Origin: Cellvibrio mixtus subsp. mixtus J3-8
Lineage (GTDB): Bacteria > Pseudomonadota > Gammaproteobacteria > Pseudomonadales > Cellvibrionaceae
DNA length: 64,000 nt
Direction: 5' to 3'
NCBI RefSeq assembly: GCF_000766945.1
Contig: NZ_KN266207.1
Span: 157,829-221,828 of the forward strand
Shown: piece after piece, positions 42,573-51,170 of the stretch
How the letters are laid out: the number at the start of each line of letters is the position of its first letter
Numbering within the stretch: position 1 is the first letter of the stretch
The notes under the pieces: model-generated
What the model saw: the letters and a program-made list of their open reading frames with translations, nothing else
Database searches by the model: none
Told to the model about the DNA's origin: nothing
Position numbers and translations under genes: made by a program

Positions 42573-43751
42573 ATGGATGCTCTATGGTTATTGGCTGGTC
42601 CAGACCGTTGCTATCGTGTTCCGGATCGTAGAATTATTGTGGATAAGCGCGGCAGTTTGCTGGATGGTGCGGAACAGTTCCTGATCAATAAACCCGATGT
42701 GGAGTTTACAGAAAATACGTTGGCTGCACTCTTTGACCAGGTCGATGTCGTTATCCTGGTTGCGGGCAGCGAGCTATTAAACAAGCAATGGCTGGAGTCG
42801 ATTCCGGCAAAGTTCCCGAAAGTCGGGTTCCTGTACGAGACAAGTACGCCTGAAGCGCGTTTGCAACTCACGGTTATCGGTGTTGATGGTTATATTTCGG
42901 TTTCCATGACCCAACCGGATTTTGAAGTGGTATTACAAAAAATCCATGAAGAAAAACAATCTATCAATAATTTGCTGGAGGAGCTGAAAAATTTTTCAGC
43001 GATTGCGTTTACGGCTATGTCATCCGCTTCGGAAATGGGTACCGTCGCGGTATTTGCTGAAAAAGTACAATCCTGCATGGAGTTGCACCGTTTAGCCAAT
43101 TTGATCCAGGTTAGCTTGGGGGATTTGGGACTGGATTGCATTGTGCAATTTATTTTTGAAAACGATATTACAATTTTTCCAGTGGATGTACCCGTGTCCT
43201 ATTTGCGTTTATTGCAAAGCGCAAACGAATCAGAAACTCGCATTATTTCCCATGGCCGGTTTTTATTATTCAGTTTTGAACATGTGCAATTATTAGTGAC
43301 TAATGCCCCCCACCTTGACCAGGAACGCTATGGGCGTTTGCGCGATGTTCTGGCGCATGTGGTTTCTATTGCCGAGGCGCGTGCAAAAACCCTTAAGGTC
43401 AATACACTGCTAAAAATCCAGCAGGATAATGCACGTATGGTGATGATGTTGCTGGAAATGGCGGCCGTTGATAATCGCACGGCAGTTAAAACGATTATGA
43501 CGGAATTATCAGACTCCCTGCGCGTGATGGCGACTGGTTTTGATTTAAATATGGAGCAGGAATCGCAACTTTTAACCTTGTCCGAAAGGGCATTAAACTC
43601 ATTGGAAGGCTTGCAGGAAACAACGATGGCGGTTGAGGTGCATTTTCGTAGCTTACTGCAGCAATTGGATGAAGCTTCCAATTTACTGCAGCCACCACAA
43701 GAGCATGAGCAGGAAATAGAAAGCTTCGACAGCAAGATCGAATTGTTTTAG
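42573..43751 (+). CDS. Protein with degenerate receiver-like and GAF-like domains
   Basis: 392 residues from the ATG at 42573, which follows GAGGAAG closely; a TTG at 42546 is the alternative. Residues about 1-130 have receiver-like alternating strands and helices (VDVVILVAG, KVGFLYET, VDGYISV) but I see no acidic pair, phospho-Asp in the usual MDxxMPxMNG context or conserved Thr. Residues about 145-290 (AFTAMSSASEMGTVAVFAEKVQSCMELHRLANLIQVSLGDLGLDCIVQFIF) resemble the GAF-like output domain seen after receivers in some Pseudomonas-type regulators. The C-terminal 100 residues are helical with coiled-coil character. Likely a phosphorylation-independent signalling protein. It stands alone, divergent from yceH. 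Confidence 0.7.
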   Translation: MDALWLLAGPDRCYRVPDRRIIVDKRGSLLDGAEQFLINKPDVEFTENTLAALFDQVDVVILVAGSELLNKQWLESIPAKFPKVGFLYETSTPEARLQLTVIGVDGYISVSMTQPDFEVVLQKIHEEKQSINNLLEELKNFSAIAFTAMSSASEMGTVAVFAEKVQSCMELHRLANLIQVSLGDLGLDCIVQFIFENDITIFPVDVPVSYLRLLQSANESETRIISHGRFLLFSFEHVQLLVTNAPHLDQERYGRLRDVLAHVVSIAEARAKTLKVNTLLKIQQDNARMVMMLLEMAAVDNRTAVKTIMTELSDSLRVMATGFDLNMEQESQLLTLSERALNSLEGLQETTMAVEVHFRSLLQQLDEASNLLQPPQEHEQEIESFDSKIELF

Positions 43752-43795
43752 TGGCTGCTCGTTATTGAGCAAGTAATCAGATATTTACCATTGGC

Positions 43796-44332
43796 TCAAG
43801 CATCCTGCGCCGCTGCAAAATCTTCTGCTTCCTGGCAGATAACTTCATCCACCAATTGCTCCTGGTTTTTGCCACTGCAGTCAATCACTATGTCTGCATA
43901 GCGTAAATACAACGGACGGCGCTCGGCATAAATCTCTGCAAATGTTTGCCCGGCTGCACTGGCAATGCCGCGAGTACTGAAATTATGAAGCCGTTGTTCC
44001 AACTCCTGGATGGTTACATCCAGAAAAATAACCGGGCCAAATTTTTTTAGATGTTGCATGGCTTTTGCGCTATAAACAGCGCTGCCACCGGTGGCAATAA
44101 TGTGATTGGAATGATGGATATTGAGCAGTATTTTTTCTTCGTGCTCACGCAATGCGAGATAACCTTGTTCATGCAAGATATCTTGCAAGGTTTTGCGGTG
44201 CTCCAGTTGGATCAGCAAATCAGTATCTACAAAATCTTTAGCCAGATGTTTGGCGAGCAGCAAGCCGATGGTGCTTTTTCCTGCACCGGGCATTCCAATA
44301 AGGGTCAGGCTCTGATGATAGGGATTATTCAT
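43796..44332 (-). CDS. Shikimate kinase-like protein (AroK/AroL type)
   Basis: 178 residues from the ATG at 44332 with GGAGAG upstream; a longer frame with 20 extra residues has no better site. Walker A GMPGAGKST, the shikimate-binding D-x-D (VDTDLLIQ), an R-E-H-E-E segment matching the conserved Arg (ALREHEEKIL) and the ATGGSAVY loop identify the family. The reaction would be phosphorylation of shikimate at O3 in aromatic amino-acid synthesis. Unlike the usual aroK there is no adjacent aroB, so it may be a second copy or a kinase for another substrate. Confidence 0.82.
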   Translation of the reverse strand: MNNPYHQSLTLIGMPGAGKSTIGLLLAKHLAKDFVDTDLLIQLEHRKTLQDILHEQGYLALREHEEKILLNIHHSNHIIATGGSAVYSAKAMQHLKKFGPVIFLDVTIQELEQRLHNFSTRGIASAAGQTFAEIYAERRPLYLRYADIVIDCSGKNQEQLVDEVICQEAEDFAAAQDA

Positions 44333-44544
44333 AAGCGCTCTCCAGCGGGTGAAGGTCAATACGGCTATTGCGGGCGGGGTGGAGCCTCCCAACTATAATC
44401 CAGTTTCAACGATTAATGAACTTTAGTGGGAGCTGGGTTGACCGCGCCAGTGGTTGCACGATTATTAGAAGGAAGTATTACAACACGTCGCGATAGCACC
44501 TGGAGTGCTTAATCCTGATTTACAAGTGAGTACGAAACGTATTG

Positions 44545-44832
44545 CTATTCGTTACATAGATCTTCAAACGCATCTACCACCGATTCTTCATCGGCCTCAG
44601 ACAATTCTGCCAGATCCATGATACTGGGTTCGCTAATACCTAACAGATCCTCAATTTCCTCAAAACTCAAATGTGCAGCCAGGGCGTGTTTAACATAGGT
44701 TCTTATTGCATCATGGAGTGCGGTTTCGTTATCGCGTGCAGCTTGCAAGGCAGAGACTGTCTGGCTGGTTAACCATTGGAAAAAGGCAGCGCGATCTTCA
44801 GGGGAGTTGTTGGTTTGGGCATCAAAATTCAT
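44545..44832 (-). CDS. Small acidic protein of unknown function
   Basis: 95 residues, predicted helical and strongly acidic towards the C-terminus (DLAELSEADEESVVDAFEDLCNE). The segment LSFEEIEDLLGISEPSIMDL looks like a small helix-turn-helix or a receptor-like helical pair but has no basic recognition residues. No signal peptide or membrane segment. I do not recognise it. It lies between an HD-GYP gene 54 bp upstream on the same strand and the shikimate kinase gene. Confidence 0.65.
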   Translation of the reverse strand: MNFDAQTNNSPEDRAAFFQWLTSQTVSALQAARDNETALHDAIRTYVKHALAAHLSFEEIEDLLGISEPSIMDLAELSEADEESVVDAFEDLCNE

Positions 44833-44886
44833 GGGAATGTCTCGCAGGGCAAATGAATTGCAAGTATATCCCAGCTACTACTTGTG

Positions 44887-46194
44887 TTACACCGGCACGG
44901 CGTCTTGTAAATCGATTGTCTGCAAGCTGGTGGAGAAATTTTTGTAGTGCTCATGCCCGTCATCAAGCGATTCAAGCAGGCGCTCCATCAGATTCTTCAA
45001 ATGGATTAATTGATCATAAATCTGGTCTTGCATTACGCTGATTTCAATCAGCGATAATGCTTCACTATTATTGTGCTCATCAAAATGTTCCAGCCATTCC
45101 TCTTGTTCCGGTTGCAATATTCCGCTGCGCACTACTGAAATGGCCAGCCGGCCCATAGCGGCGCTGATAGACCGACTAAAAGATGAACCATGCAATTGTG
45201 CAACCAATTGTTGGGCGAGTTGTTTGGCCAAACCAAATTGATTGCGCAATTTTTTTTGCCGGGCTAATAGTTTTTTGGCGGATGCTAATTGTTGGATAGC
45301 CTCGGTAGGTAAGGGGGCCTCTTTAAATAACAGGCTGGCTGCGTCATATACCGATTCAAAATAAATGTTATCACTCAGTTTTAAGGCTGATAACAGCATG
45401 GCATGAGCATGTACACCGTAATCTTCATAACGGCTGTGGTTATAGATGATGGTGTCAGTTGCGGCAATAATCTGGCTTACCAGGGAAATTTTATCGCCGA
45501 ATAAATGCCGTGGATAACCCGTGCCATCAATACGTTCATGGTGATCGATAATTGCCTGGCCGATATCTTTTGGCAAGCCAGGGACCATGTCCAGAAAACG
45601 TTGGGCAATTAATGGGTGCGCTTGCAAGGCTTTCCATTCGATGGATAAAAAATCCTGTTTTTTCTCACGCAAATCGGCGGGCAAGTACAAAAATCCCACA
45701 TCATGAAATAATCCGGCAATGAAAGTGGCCTGAATTTCCGGCAGGCTTAAATTCAGCTTCCGCGCAATGGCAACACCGGCTAACGCACTGAAAATACCCT
45801 GGAAATAAATGTGCCGTGCGCGTAGTGCAAGAACGGTGAGGTTTTGTCGCAATAGCGGAAATTTTTCATAAAACAAACATGCCAGGCGTAAACTTTTTTG
45901 ATAGCCCTCATTGTTAGTGACTGCATAAAGGCCGGGAAGGTTGCGTGCGAATTTATTCAGGTAATCAAACAGCCGTTGGGCATCCATACTTTCAGCAATA
46001 CCCACGCAATGTTCGAGTGGCTTTAATAATTTGTGTTGCAACAATACTTGCGAGCGTTTTTCATCCAGTGGTGAGCCTTGGGCTAGCAAGAGTACGCCCT
46101 GGTGATTCAGGATGGGCTGGTTAGCAGTGACGGGTTGTTTCTTATTAACTTCAATCAGGTTTAAACAATAATGATGTTGTTCACTATCAAGCAT
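44887..46194 (-). CDS. HD-GYP domain phosphodiesterase (cyclic di-GMP)
   Basis: 435 residues with AGGA 7 nt before the ATG. N-terminal part (about 15-70) contains a PilZ/DUF3391-like strand set (KKQPVTANQPILNHQGVLLLAQGSPL). The catalytic domain follows at about 130-320: LFHDVGFLYLP (HD metal site), HPLIAQRFL, and the HD-GYP signature HHERIDGTGYP, then ATDTI. Such proteins hydrolyse c-di-GMP to GMP or pGpG. The last 120 residues are helical. A MASE1-GGDEF cyclase is encoded 3 kb away, an opposing activity. Confidence 0.9.
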   Translation of the reverse strand: MLDSEQHHYCLNLIEVNKKQPVTANQPILNHQGVLLLAQGSPLDEKRSQVLLQHKLLKPLEHCVGIAESMDAQRLFDYLNKFARNLPGLYAVTNNEGYQKSLRLACLFYEKFPLLRQNLTVLALRARHIYFQGIFSALAGVAIARKLNLSLPEIQATFIAGLFHDVGFLYLPADLREKKQDFLSIEWKALQAHPLIAQRFLDMVPGLPKDIGQAIIDHHERIDGTGYPRHLFGDKISLVSQIIAATDTIIYNHSRYEDYGVHAHAMLLSALKLSDNIYFESVYDAASLLFKEAPLPTEAIQQLASAKKLLARQKKLRNQFGLAKQLAQQLVAQLHGSSFSRSISAAMGRLAISVVRSGILQPEQEEWLEHFDEHNNSEALSLIEISVMQDQIYDQLIHLKNLMERLLESLDDGHEHYKNFSTSLQTIDLQDAVPV

Positions 46195-46565
46195 GCTGCT
46201 TTCCTATCAAATAATGTTATTTTTACCTCCCTGCTGCTGGTTAATCGGTGGATCAGTTATTCATGCCTGAATTTACTAATAAAAAACGATAATGCCGGAC
46301 AAGGTAAATTTCCGGACGCGTTATTCAACACAAGTTTTCTGACTATAGATCAGCTAAAAAGAAATGCCACAAAAAAGCGCAAAGAATTTTCAGTTTGAGA
46401 AAACGTATGAAACGCAGGTGTTTTTACCAGCGATCTGGCGTTGTAATGAGGTGTAATTGCGTGAGCAGAGTGGATGTTACGAAAAAAAATTTCTGGAAGG
46501 AAAGGTTACCTGGGTATAACAATAACGTTATCAGATGGCTTACACCATCTGATAACTTTTCAAAC
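46195..46565. other. 371-bp intergenic region upstream of the HD-GYP gene
   Basis: No supported gene; AT-rich. It contains the HD-GYP promoter and, at its right end, the terminator of the FMN reductase gene. The frames in it lack features. Confidence 0.5.
46527..46560. terminator. Stem-loop downstream of the FMN reductase gene
   Basis: GTTATCAGATGG (46527-46538) and CCATCTGATAAC (46545-46556) make a perfect 12-bp stem with a 6-nt loop. The T-run is on the plus side; the minus-strand gene ends 9 bp before it. Confidence 0.75.
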
Positions 46566-47105
46566 TTACTTCTTAAGTTGTCTGGCCCACTCAACCAAAG
46601 CAGTCAATTGATTGTTGATGTTGCCCTGAATTTTTTCATCTACCAAATTGCCATCATTATCAAAGGAATTCGTGAATGCATTAGCAAACACTTCTGGTCT
46701 GTTGAGCGGATGCAAATTTAAATACACACACACTTGACGCAAATGGTATTGCGCACGCGATGTACCCATGCCACCACCTGCACCCATGATTGCAACAGCT
46801 TTACCGCTCAGGAGCTTATTGTCCGGTTCCCGTGAGGCCCAATCGAGGGCATTTTTCAATGCCGGCGCAATCGAGTAATTATATTCGGGGCAACCAAAGA
46901 TTAACGCGTCTGCCGCTTCAATTTGTTGCAATAATTGTTTAACAGCTTCCGGTTTTTCGGTAATGTCTGCATTATAAAAGGGCACTGCCGATAAATCGGC
47001 AATTGTAATGCTGCTTCCTGCCGGTGCATGCGCTTGTGCATAACGCAACAACCCCAGGTTAGTGGACTTTTTACGCAGGCTGCCGCCAATCGCTAAAATA
47101 TTCAT
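46566..47105 (-). CDS. NADPH-dependent FMN reductase family protein
   Basis: 179 residues. Flavodoxin-like fold with FMN phosphate-binding loop GGSLRKKSTNLGLL at the N-terminus, the FGCPEYNYSIAPALKNALDWASRE motif of the YieF/ArsH-type quinone reductases and GAGGGMGTSRAQYHLRQV. Members reduce FMN, quinones, azo dyes or chromate with NAD(P)H and protect against oxidative stress. Single gene, 105 bp downstream of the RidA gene with the same orientation but probably separately transcribed. Confidence 0.9.
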   Translation of the reverse strand: MNILAIGGSLRKKSTNLGLLRYAQAHAPAGSSITIADLSAVPFYNADITEKPEAVKQLLQQIEAADALIFGCPEYNYSIAPALKNALDWASREPDNKLLSGKAVAIMGAGGGMGTSRAQYHLRQVCVYLNLHPLNRPEVFANAFTNSFDNDGNLVDEKIQGNINNQLTALVEWARQLKK

Positions 47106-47210
47106 CGTACTACTCCATAGTCAATAATTAATAGTTAACAACCAAACAAGTTACATCATGAAAAAGATGATTGGGCCATAACTCATCACCGCAGAAACTA
47201 CTAGCTTCTG

Positions 47211-47636
47211 CTATTTACGCTGAACAATCAATTCCACTTCCAGTAAATCACCCGGTGAATAAAGCCGACTAATCTGCACCCAGGTGGCCGCAGGGTACTT
47301 GTCGGAATTAAAAAAGCTTTTACGGGTAGGAATGGCTTTGATTAGTGCTTCAATGTCAGTGGTATAGACCGTTTCCTTAATGATCTGATCACTGGTGACA
47401 TTATATTTTTTGAGTATTTCATGAACGGTGGTATAGCAATACTTGACGGCTTCTTCCATGTTTTTACCCGCACAGGCAATACCGGAAATGAATAATTGGT
47501 TATTAACTTCTACCACGCCGCTATAACCTATGTCTTTTTCCCACTCGCCCAGGTGATGGCGTTTGAGCGCGGGGCCATCGGCCGCAACGGCAGTAAGTGA
47601 TGTTATTAATAGGACAGATAATAAAACAAAACGCAT
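47211..47636 (-). CDS. RidA/YER057c/UK114 family protein with signal peptide
   Basis: 141 residues. A hydrophobic N-terminus with an AxA-type site (LLITSLTAVAA) indicates export to the periplasm. The rest is RidA-like: HHLGEWEKDIGYSGVVEVNNQLFISGIACAG, YCYTTVHEILKKYNVTSDQIIKETVYTTDIEAL, FNSDKYPAATWVQISRLYSPGDLLEVELIVQRK. Cytosolic RidA removes reactive enamine/imine intermediates; the catalytic Arg of that class sits in an R-x-(x)VEV region, here apparently not R but L, so the deaminase activity is doubtful. A secreted form is less common. Confidence 0.85.
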   Translation of the reverse strand: MRFVLLSVLLITSLTAVAADGPALKRHHLGEWEKDIGYSGVVEVNNQLFISGIACAGKNMEEAVKYCYTTVHEILKKYNVTSDQIIKETVYTTDIEALIKAIPTRKSFFNSDKYPAATWVQISRLYSPGDLLEVELIVQRK

Positions 47637-47730
47637 AGTGACCTCCTGGTAATTAATGGAGGCCGCAGTCTAGGTGATTCAAACAATAAAATATCGAAAG
47701 CTTTTGTTAATTAGCGCTGTGAAGTGCTAA

Positions 47731-48894
47731 TTACGCAAAACCACCACCGGCTTTCAGGAAAGGCAACAGGCGCAAGCTGATGTTATGGGGATGATGGGCA
47801 AGTAATTGTTTGATGCAGGTGTCGGCTTTCAAATAGGTGTCATAGTAAACCTGTGCCGCGTTGCGCATGGATATTATTTGCTCTGCGGGCATTGCGATGG
47901 CTTGCCGGATTTTTTCCAGCAACTCCTGTTCATTATTAAATACCAGGCAATTTTTGCCATCTTCCAGGGCTGGAAAAAACATTTCCGGGTACTGGGTAAT
48001 TGGAATGCTACCTACTGCCAATGCCTCAATTAAATTGTGTGACATTGGATAGCGCACACCGGGGCAAGCGAGAAAAAAATTGCTGTTAGCTAATGTCGCT
48101 AACCAATTGATCGGCTCTACTTTACACTTGCGTGTGTTCATTACTACTAATCCATTAATAGTTTTATTACGTATTTTATCCAATTCTGTATTGCTGTGTA
48201 ATTCCCGATAAGAGCCCTGGCAATCCAGGTTGTTGCGCATTACATCCAGAATTTGTGCGCGACTTAATTTTGCGTAAATATCACGAATGGAATTTTTATT
48301 GTATTTTTCAGGATTCGCATCGCCACCAAAAAAAATATTCCAGGGACGTGCTTGCTGCCGATATTGCTTGAGATGCAGATCCTGCTGATGCGCATATACT
48401 GGTGGAAACATCGGGAATGGCATGGGAAAGCAAGTGGAATCCGGTGAATAATCCGATTGGTAATTCAGGGTAATAACTTGCGATGCGGAACGGGATAAAC
48501 TTGAGCACCATTTGTCAGTCACCAAAACATATTCAGCAGGTAGTGACGATTGTGCGTGGCGCAGTATCGACAATTTTTCCTGCAGGCACAGTTTTTTGTA
48601 TTTATCTTGAATATTGCCCAGGAAAAAATAATTTTCGCGCAGCAGGGGATAAAACCCCGCCCGAACAAAAAAAATAAACAGGCAATAAAAACGTCGTCCC
48701 TGGGGGCCATCAATGCGTGAATCGCGGAAATCAAATACCACTAACGGCTGATCATGCGGGATTATGGTGTTTTGTTGCTTGAGCCAGCGGCGATAATCCA
48801 TATACCGTTGTGGATAAAACGCCGCTTTATAGCGGTTCAGAGCACCGTCCAGTTGGTGGCCGTATTTTGCCAATTGAAGCAGTGTGCTAGCCAT
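47731..48894 (-). CDS. Glycosyltransferase-like protein (exostosin/GT10-like region)
   Basis: 387 residues, no signal peptide. The C-terminal half has the sugar-nucleotide-binding look of exostosin- or fucosyltransferase-like enzymes (FFLACPGVRYPMSHNLIEALAVGSIPITQYPEMFFPALEDGKNCLVF), where the HNLIEALAVGSIPI stretch corresponds to the conserved E of that fold. The N-terminal half (VVFDFRDSRIDGPQGRRFYCLF) is less familiar. It probably adds a sugar to a surface glycan, acceptor unknown. Monocistronic and divergent from the GGDEF gene. Confidence 0.75.
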   Translation of the reverse strand: MASTLLQLAKYGHQLDGALNRYKAAFYPQRYMDYRRWLKQQNTIIPHDQPLVVFDFRDSRIDGPQGRRFYCLFIFFVRAGFYPLLRENYFFLGNIQDKYKKLCLQEKLSILRHAQSSLPAEYVLVTDKWCSSLSRSASQVITLNYQSDYSPDSTCFPMPFPMFPPVYAHQQDLHLKQYRQQARPWNIFFGGDANPEKYNKNSIRDIYAKLSRAQILDVMRNNLDCQGSYRELHSNTELDKIRNKTINGLVVMNTRKCKVEPINWLATLANSNFFLACPGVRYPMSHNLIEALAVGSIPITQYPEMFFPALEDGKNCLVFNNEQELLEKIRQAIAMPAEQIISMRNAAQVYYDTYLKADTCIKQLLAHHPHNISLRLLPFLKAGGGFA

Positions 48895-49174
48895 AACCTG
48901 AGCCTGATGTAGCCGGGATAATCAATATAATGCGGGAATTTTATCCTTGGCATATGACATTACGATTTCAATCGACCTGTAATAATTGTCGACAGCCCTA
49001 CCTCTTTTTGTGTTAGTGCATAAAAAATCCAAACCCTAATAACCTTTTAATCCTGTAGCCTGCAAATATCTGCAATACATTTAATATTCATTGGGAGCAG
49101 CGCAGCTTTTGGCGCCATTCGCCTATATACTAAAAGTATTCCGAAGCCTTCATTTTCCATGCGTGGAGACAAAT

Positions 49175-50617
49175 GTGTCAGGTGTTTTCTTGCGAACCGG
49201 TTGGTCGGCCCTGGCTTGGCAAAAGGCAGTTGTATTGGTATTGCTTTACGTTTTGCTGGGTTACCTCAGTGTTCATGGTGCGACTTTTCCTGGCACTTTC
49301 TTTGCGCAAGTCTGGCTGCCTTCCGGTATTGGTTTGATTATGTTTTGCCGGTTTGGCAAGCGTGCTTTTTGGCTGGTGTTATTGGCATCCTTAATGGTCA
49401 ATGGGCCACATGCGTTACGGCAACTTCCTGAAAATGGTGCGGTGACGACCTGGTTGCTGATTTTCTTCAGTCCTTTACTGGATGCATTCCAAAGTTTCCT
49501 GGCGTGGCGCTTTTGGCGATTGGATCGCGAGCCGCGTTTGAGTCGCCTGGGTTTCCAACGGTTTTTAATTGCCATTTTATTAGCGGTAGGCATCAGTGTT
49601 TTATTGATGGCTAATGTGCATTTGTTGTTGGGATTAATTGAACCGGCAGATTTTATAACGCGTTTCGCGATGATGGCGCTCGCGGATTTACAGGGATTAT
49701 TTTTATTGGTGCCGTTATGGCTGGCGATGCGCCGGGCCCAGCGTGATTTGTTGAGTTACCCATTAATAGTGAGTGCACTGGTCGTCCCTATACCTTTATT
49801 GCTGGCTCGTATTGAGCATTCGCTGGCTGCGCTTTTATTTCCACTCGTTGCGGTAATTATTATTCGCTTGCGTTTTGTCGGCGCTGCGCTCGCGATGTTC
49901 ATTGCGGGTTTCTGCGTCGTTATTATGGTGGCAGTGGGGCACGATCCGCTACAAATGGGGCAAGGCGTTGAGGCATTCAGTCGCTGGGCGTTAATTGTTC
50001 TCGCGCTGGGTACGCCCTTGTTATTAATGGGAATTATTTTAGAAGACAGCCACGATTACCAGACCCATTTGGAGGCGCGTGTTAACGAGCGTACGCAAGC
50101 ATTGCAAGATGCATTGGCCGCTGCACATGTGTTGGCAATCACCGATTCACTGACGCGTGCATTTAATCGCCGCCAAATGGAAACACTGGTGCACGATGAA
50201 GTTGAACGCGCCCAGCGCTATCACCAACCTATGTCGTTAATTATTCTGGATATCGATCACTTTAAAGCAGTGAATGATAATTACGGCCATCCGGTGGGCG
50301 ATAAGGTGCTGCGACAAGTTAGCGATATCCTGGCGAGTAGCTTGCGTCAATCAGATTCATTGGGGCGCTGGGGGGGAGAAGAATTTTTAATCTTGCTGCC
50401 ACAAATCCATGTCGATGCTGCTGCGAGCGTTGCCGAAAAATTACGGCTCGGTATTTACAGCCATGATTTTGGTTTGAAAGCACCGGTATCCATTAGTCTC
50501 GGTGTTGCAGAATTGCAGCCGGGCGAATCTGCCGGTGAATGGATAACACGCGCAGATAATGCTTTGTATCTGGCTAAGGATCGCGGGCGCAATCAATTGG
50601 TTGCGGCGGATGAATAA
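49175..50617 (+). CDS. Membrane diguanylate cyclase (MASE1-like + GGDEF)
   Basis: 480 residues from a GTG at 49175 with GGAGA 5 nt upstream; a TTG at 49091 would add 28 residues of no clear membrane character. Residues about 15-310 contain eight or so hydrophobic segments and the MASE1-type pattern (AQVWLPSGIGLIMFCRFGKRAFW). After a short coiled coil the GGDEF domain (about 330-480) has DSLTRAFNRRQ, LDIDHFKAVNDNYGHPVGD, the active-site variant RWGGEEF (GGEEF) and the closing KDRGRN. It synthesises c-di-GMP from two GTP. An inhibitory RxxD is possible but not clear. Followed by a strong terminator. Confidence 0.87.
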   Translation: MSGVFLRTGWSALAWQKAVVLVLLYVLLGYLSVHGATFPGTFFAQVWLPSGIGLIMFCRFGKRAFWLVLLASLMVNGPHALRQLPENGAVTTWLLIFFSPLLDAFQSFLAWRFWRLDREPRLSRLGFQRFLIAILLAVGISVLLMANVHLLLGLIEPADFITRFAMMALADLQGLFLLVPLWLAMRRAQRDLLSYPLIVSALVVPIPLLLARIEHSLAALLFPLVAVIIIRLRFVGAALAMFIAGFCVVIMVAVGHDPLQMGQGVEAFSRWALIVLALGTPLLLMGIILEDSHDYQTHLEARVNERTQALQDALAAAHVLAITDSLTRAFNRRQMETLVHDEVERAQRYHQPMSLIILDIDHFKAVNDNYGHPVGDKVLRQVSDILASSLRQSDSLGRWGGEEFLILLPQIHVDAAASVAEKLRLGIYSHDFGLKAPVSISLGVAELQPGESAGEWITRADNALYLAKDRGRNQLVAADE

Positions 50618-50647
50618 AAAACGCGCGAACTTTGCGCGCGTTTTTTT
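50616..50647 (+). terminator. Terminator after the diguanylate cyclase gene
   Basis: ACGCGCG (50621-50627) pairs with CGCGCGT (50635-50641), with A- and T-runs on either side, overlapping the stop codon region. Likely bidirectional for the convergent small gene. Confidence 0.88.
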
Positions 50648-50666
50648 GTTGGGTTACCGCATGGTG

Positions 50667-50897
50667 TTATCGGCGGGATTTTTTGTTTTTATGTGAATGT
50701 TTTTCACTGCGTACCGGCGCTTGTTTAGCCAGCAACAACTGAAAGCCACCAAATACAATCGCCAGCAAACCGATCAGGGCAGAGAATACGTAAGCCCCGC
50801 CATCGGCAGCAAAATAGAGGCCGATGATTAACAACAGGCCGAATAAAATAAAACCATAACCCAGTTTTTGTTGTAATTGAGCACTTTGAGTTTGCAT
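50667..50897 (-). CDS. Small two-TM membrane protein of unknown function
   Basis: 76 residues with two hydrophobic segments (YGFILFGLLLIIGLYFA and YVFSALIGLLAIVFGGFQLLL) and a basic C-terminal tail rich in K, R and H. An AAGGTGA-like site precedes the ATG. Convergent with the diguanylate cyclase gene across a bidirectional terminator. No family recognised. It could be a regulator of a larger membrane complex. Confidence 0.65.
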   Translation of the reverse strand: MQTQSAQLQQKLGYGFILFGLLLIIGLYFAADGGAYVFSALIGLLAIVFGGFQLLLAKQAPVRSEKHSHKNKKSRR

Positions 50898-51170
50898 AGC
50901 ATCACCTTGTTAACAAGAGGACATACCAGACGAATTCGCCGTCTTGCAGTTATCAAGCGCATGATCAGCTGCGTTTGTGCGGCGCGTTTATTATCGGTTC
51001 TGATTATCGGCAGGATACTTCTGTGGTGCAAGTCCCTAATACTCTGCTAAATCAAGTCGCACCAACTCCTTGGGTAGATGTCTCATGCAAGGCTATAATC
51101 GCAGCCCATAGCTGGTTGGCGTTTGTGAAGCTTTACTGATCGCAGCGCCCTTGATAAAAGAGAGTCCCCC

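Noticed and set aside
50940-51130. Possible tRNA or small RNA before lpxL
   Set aside because: No cloverleaf arms or T-arm motif could be formed.
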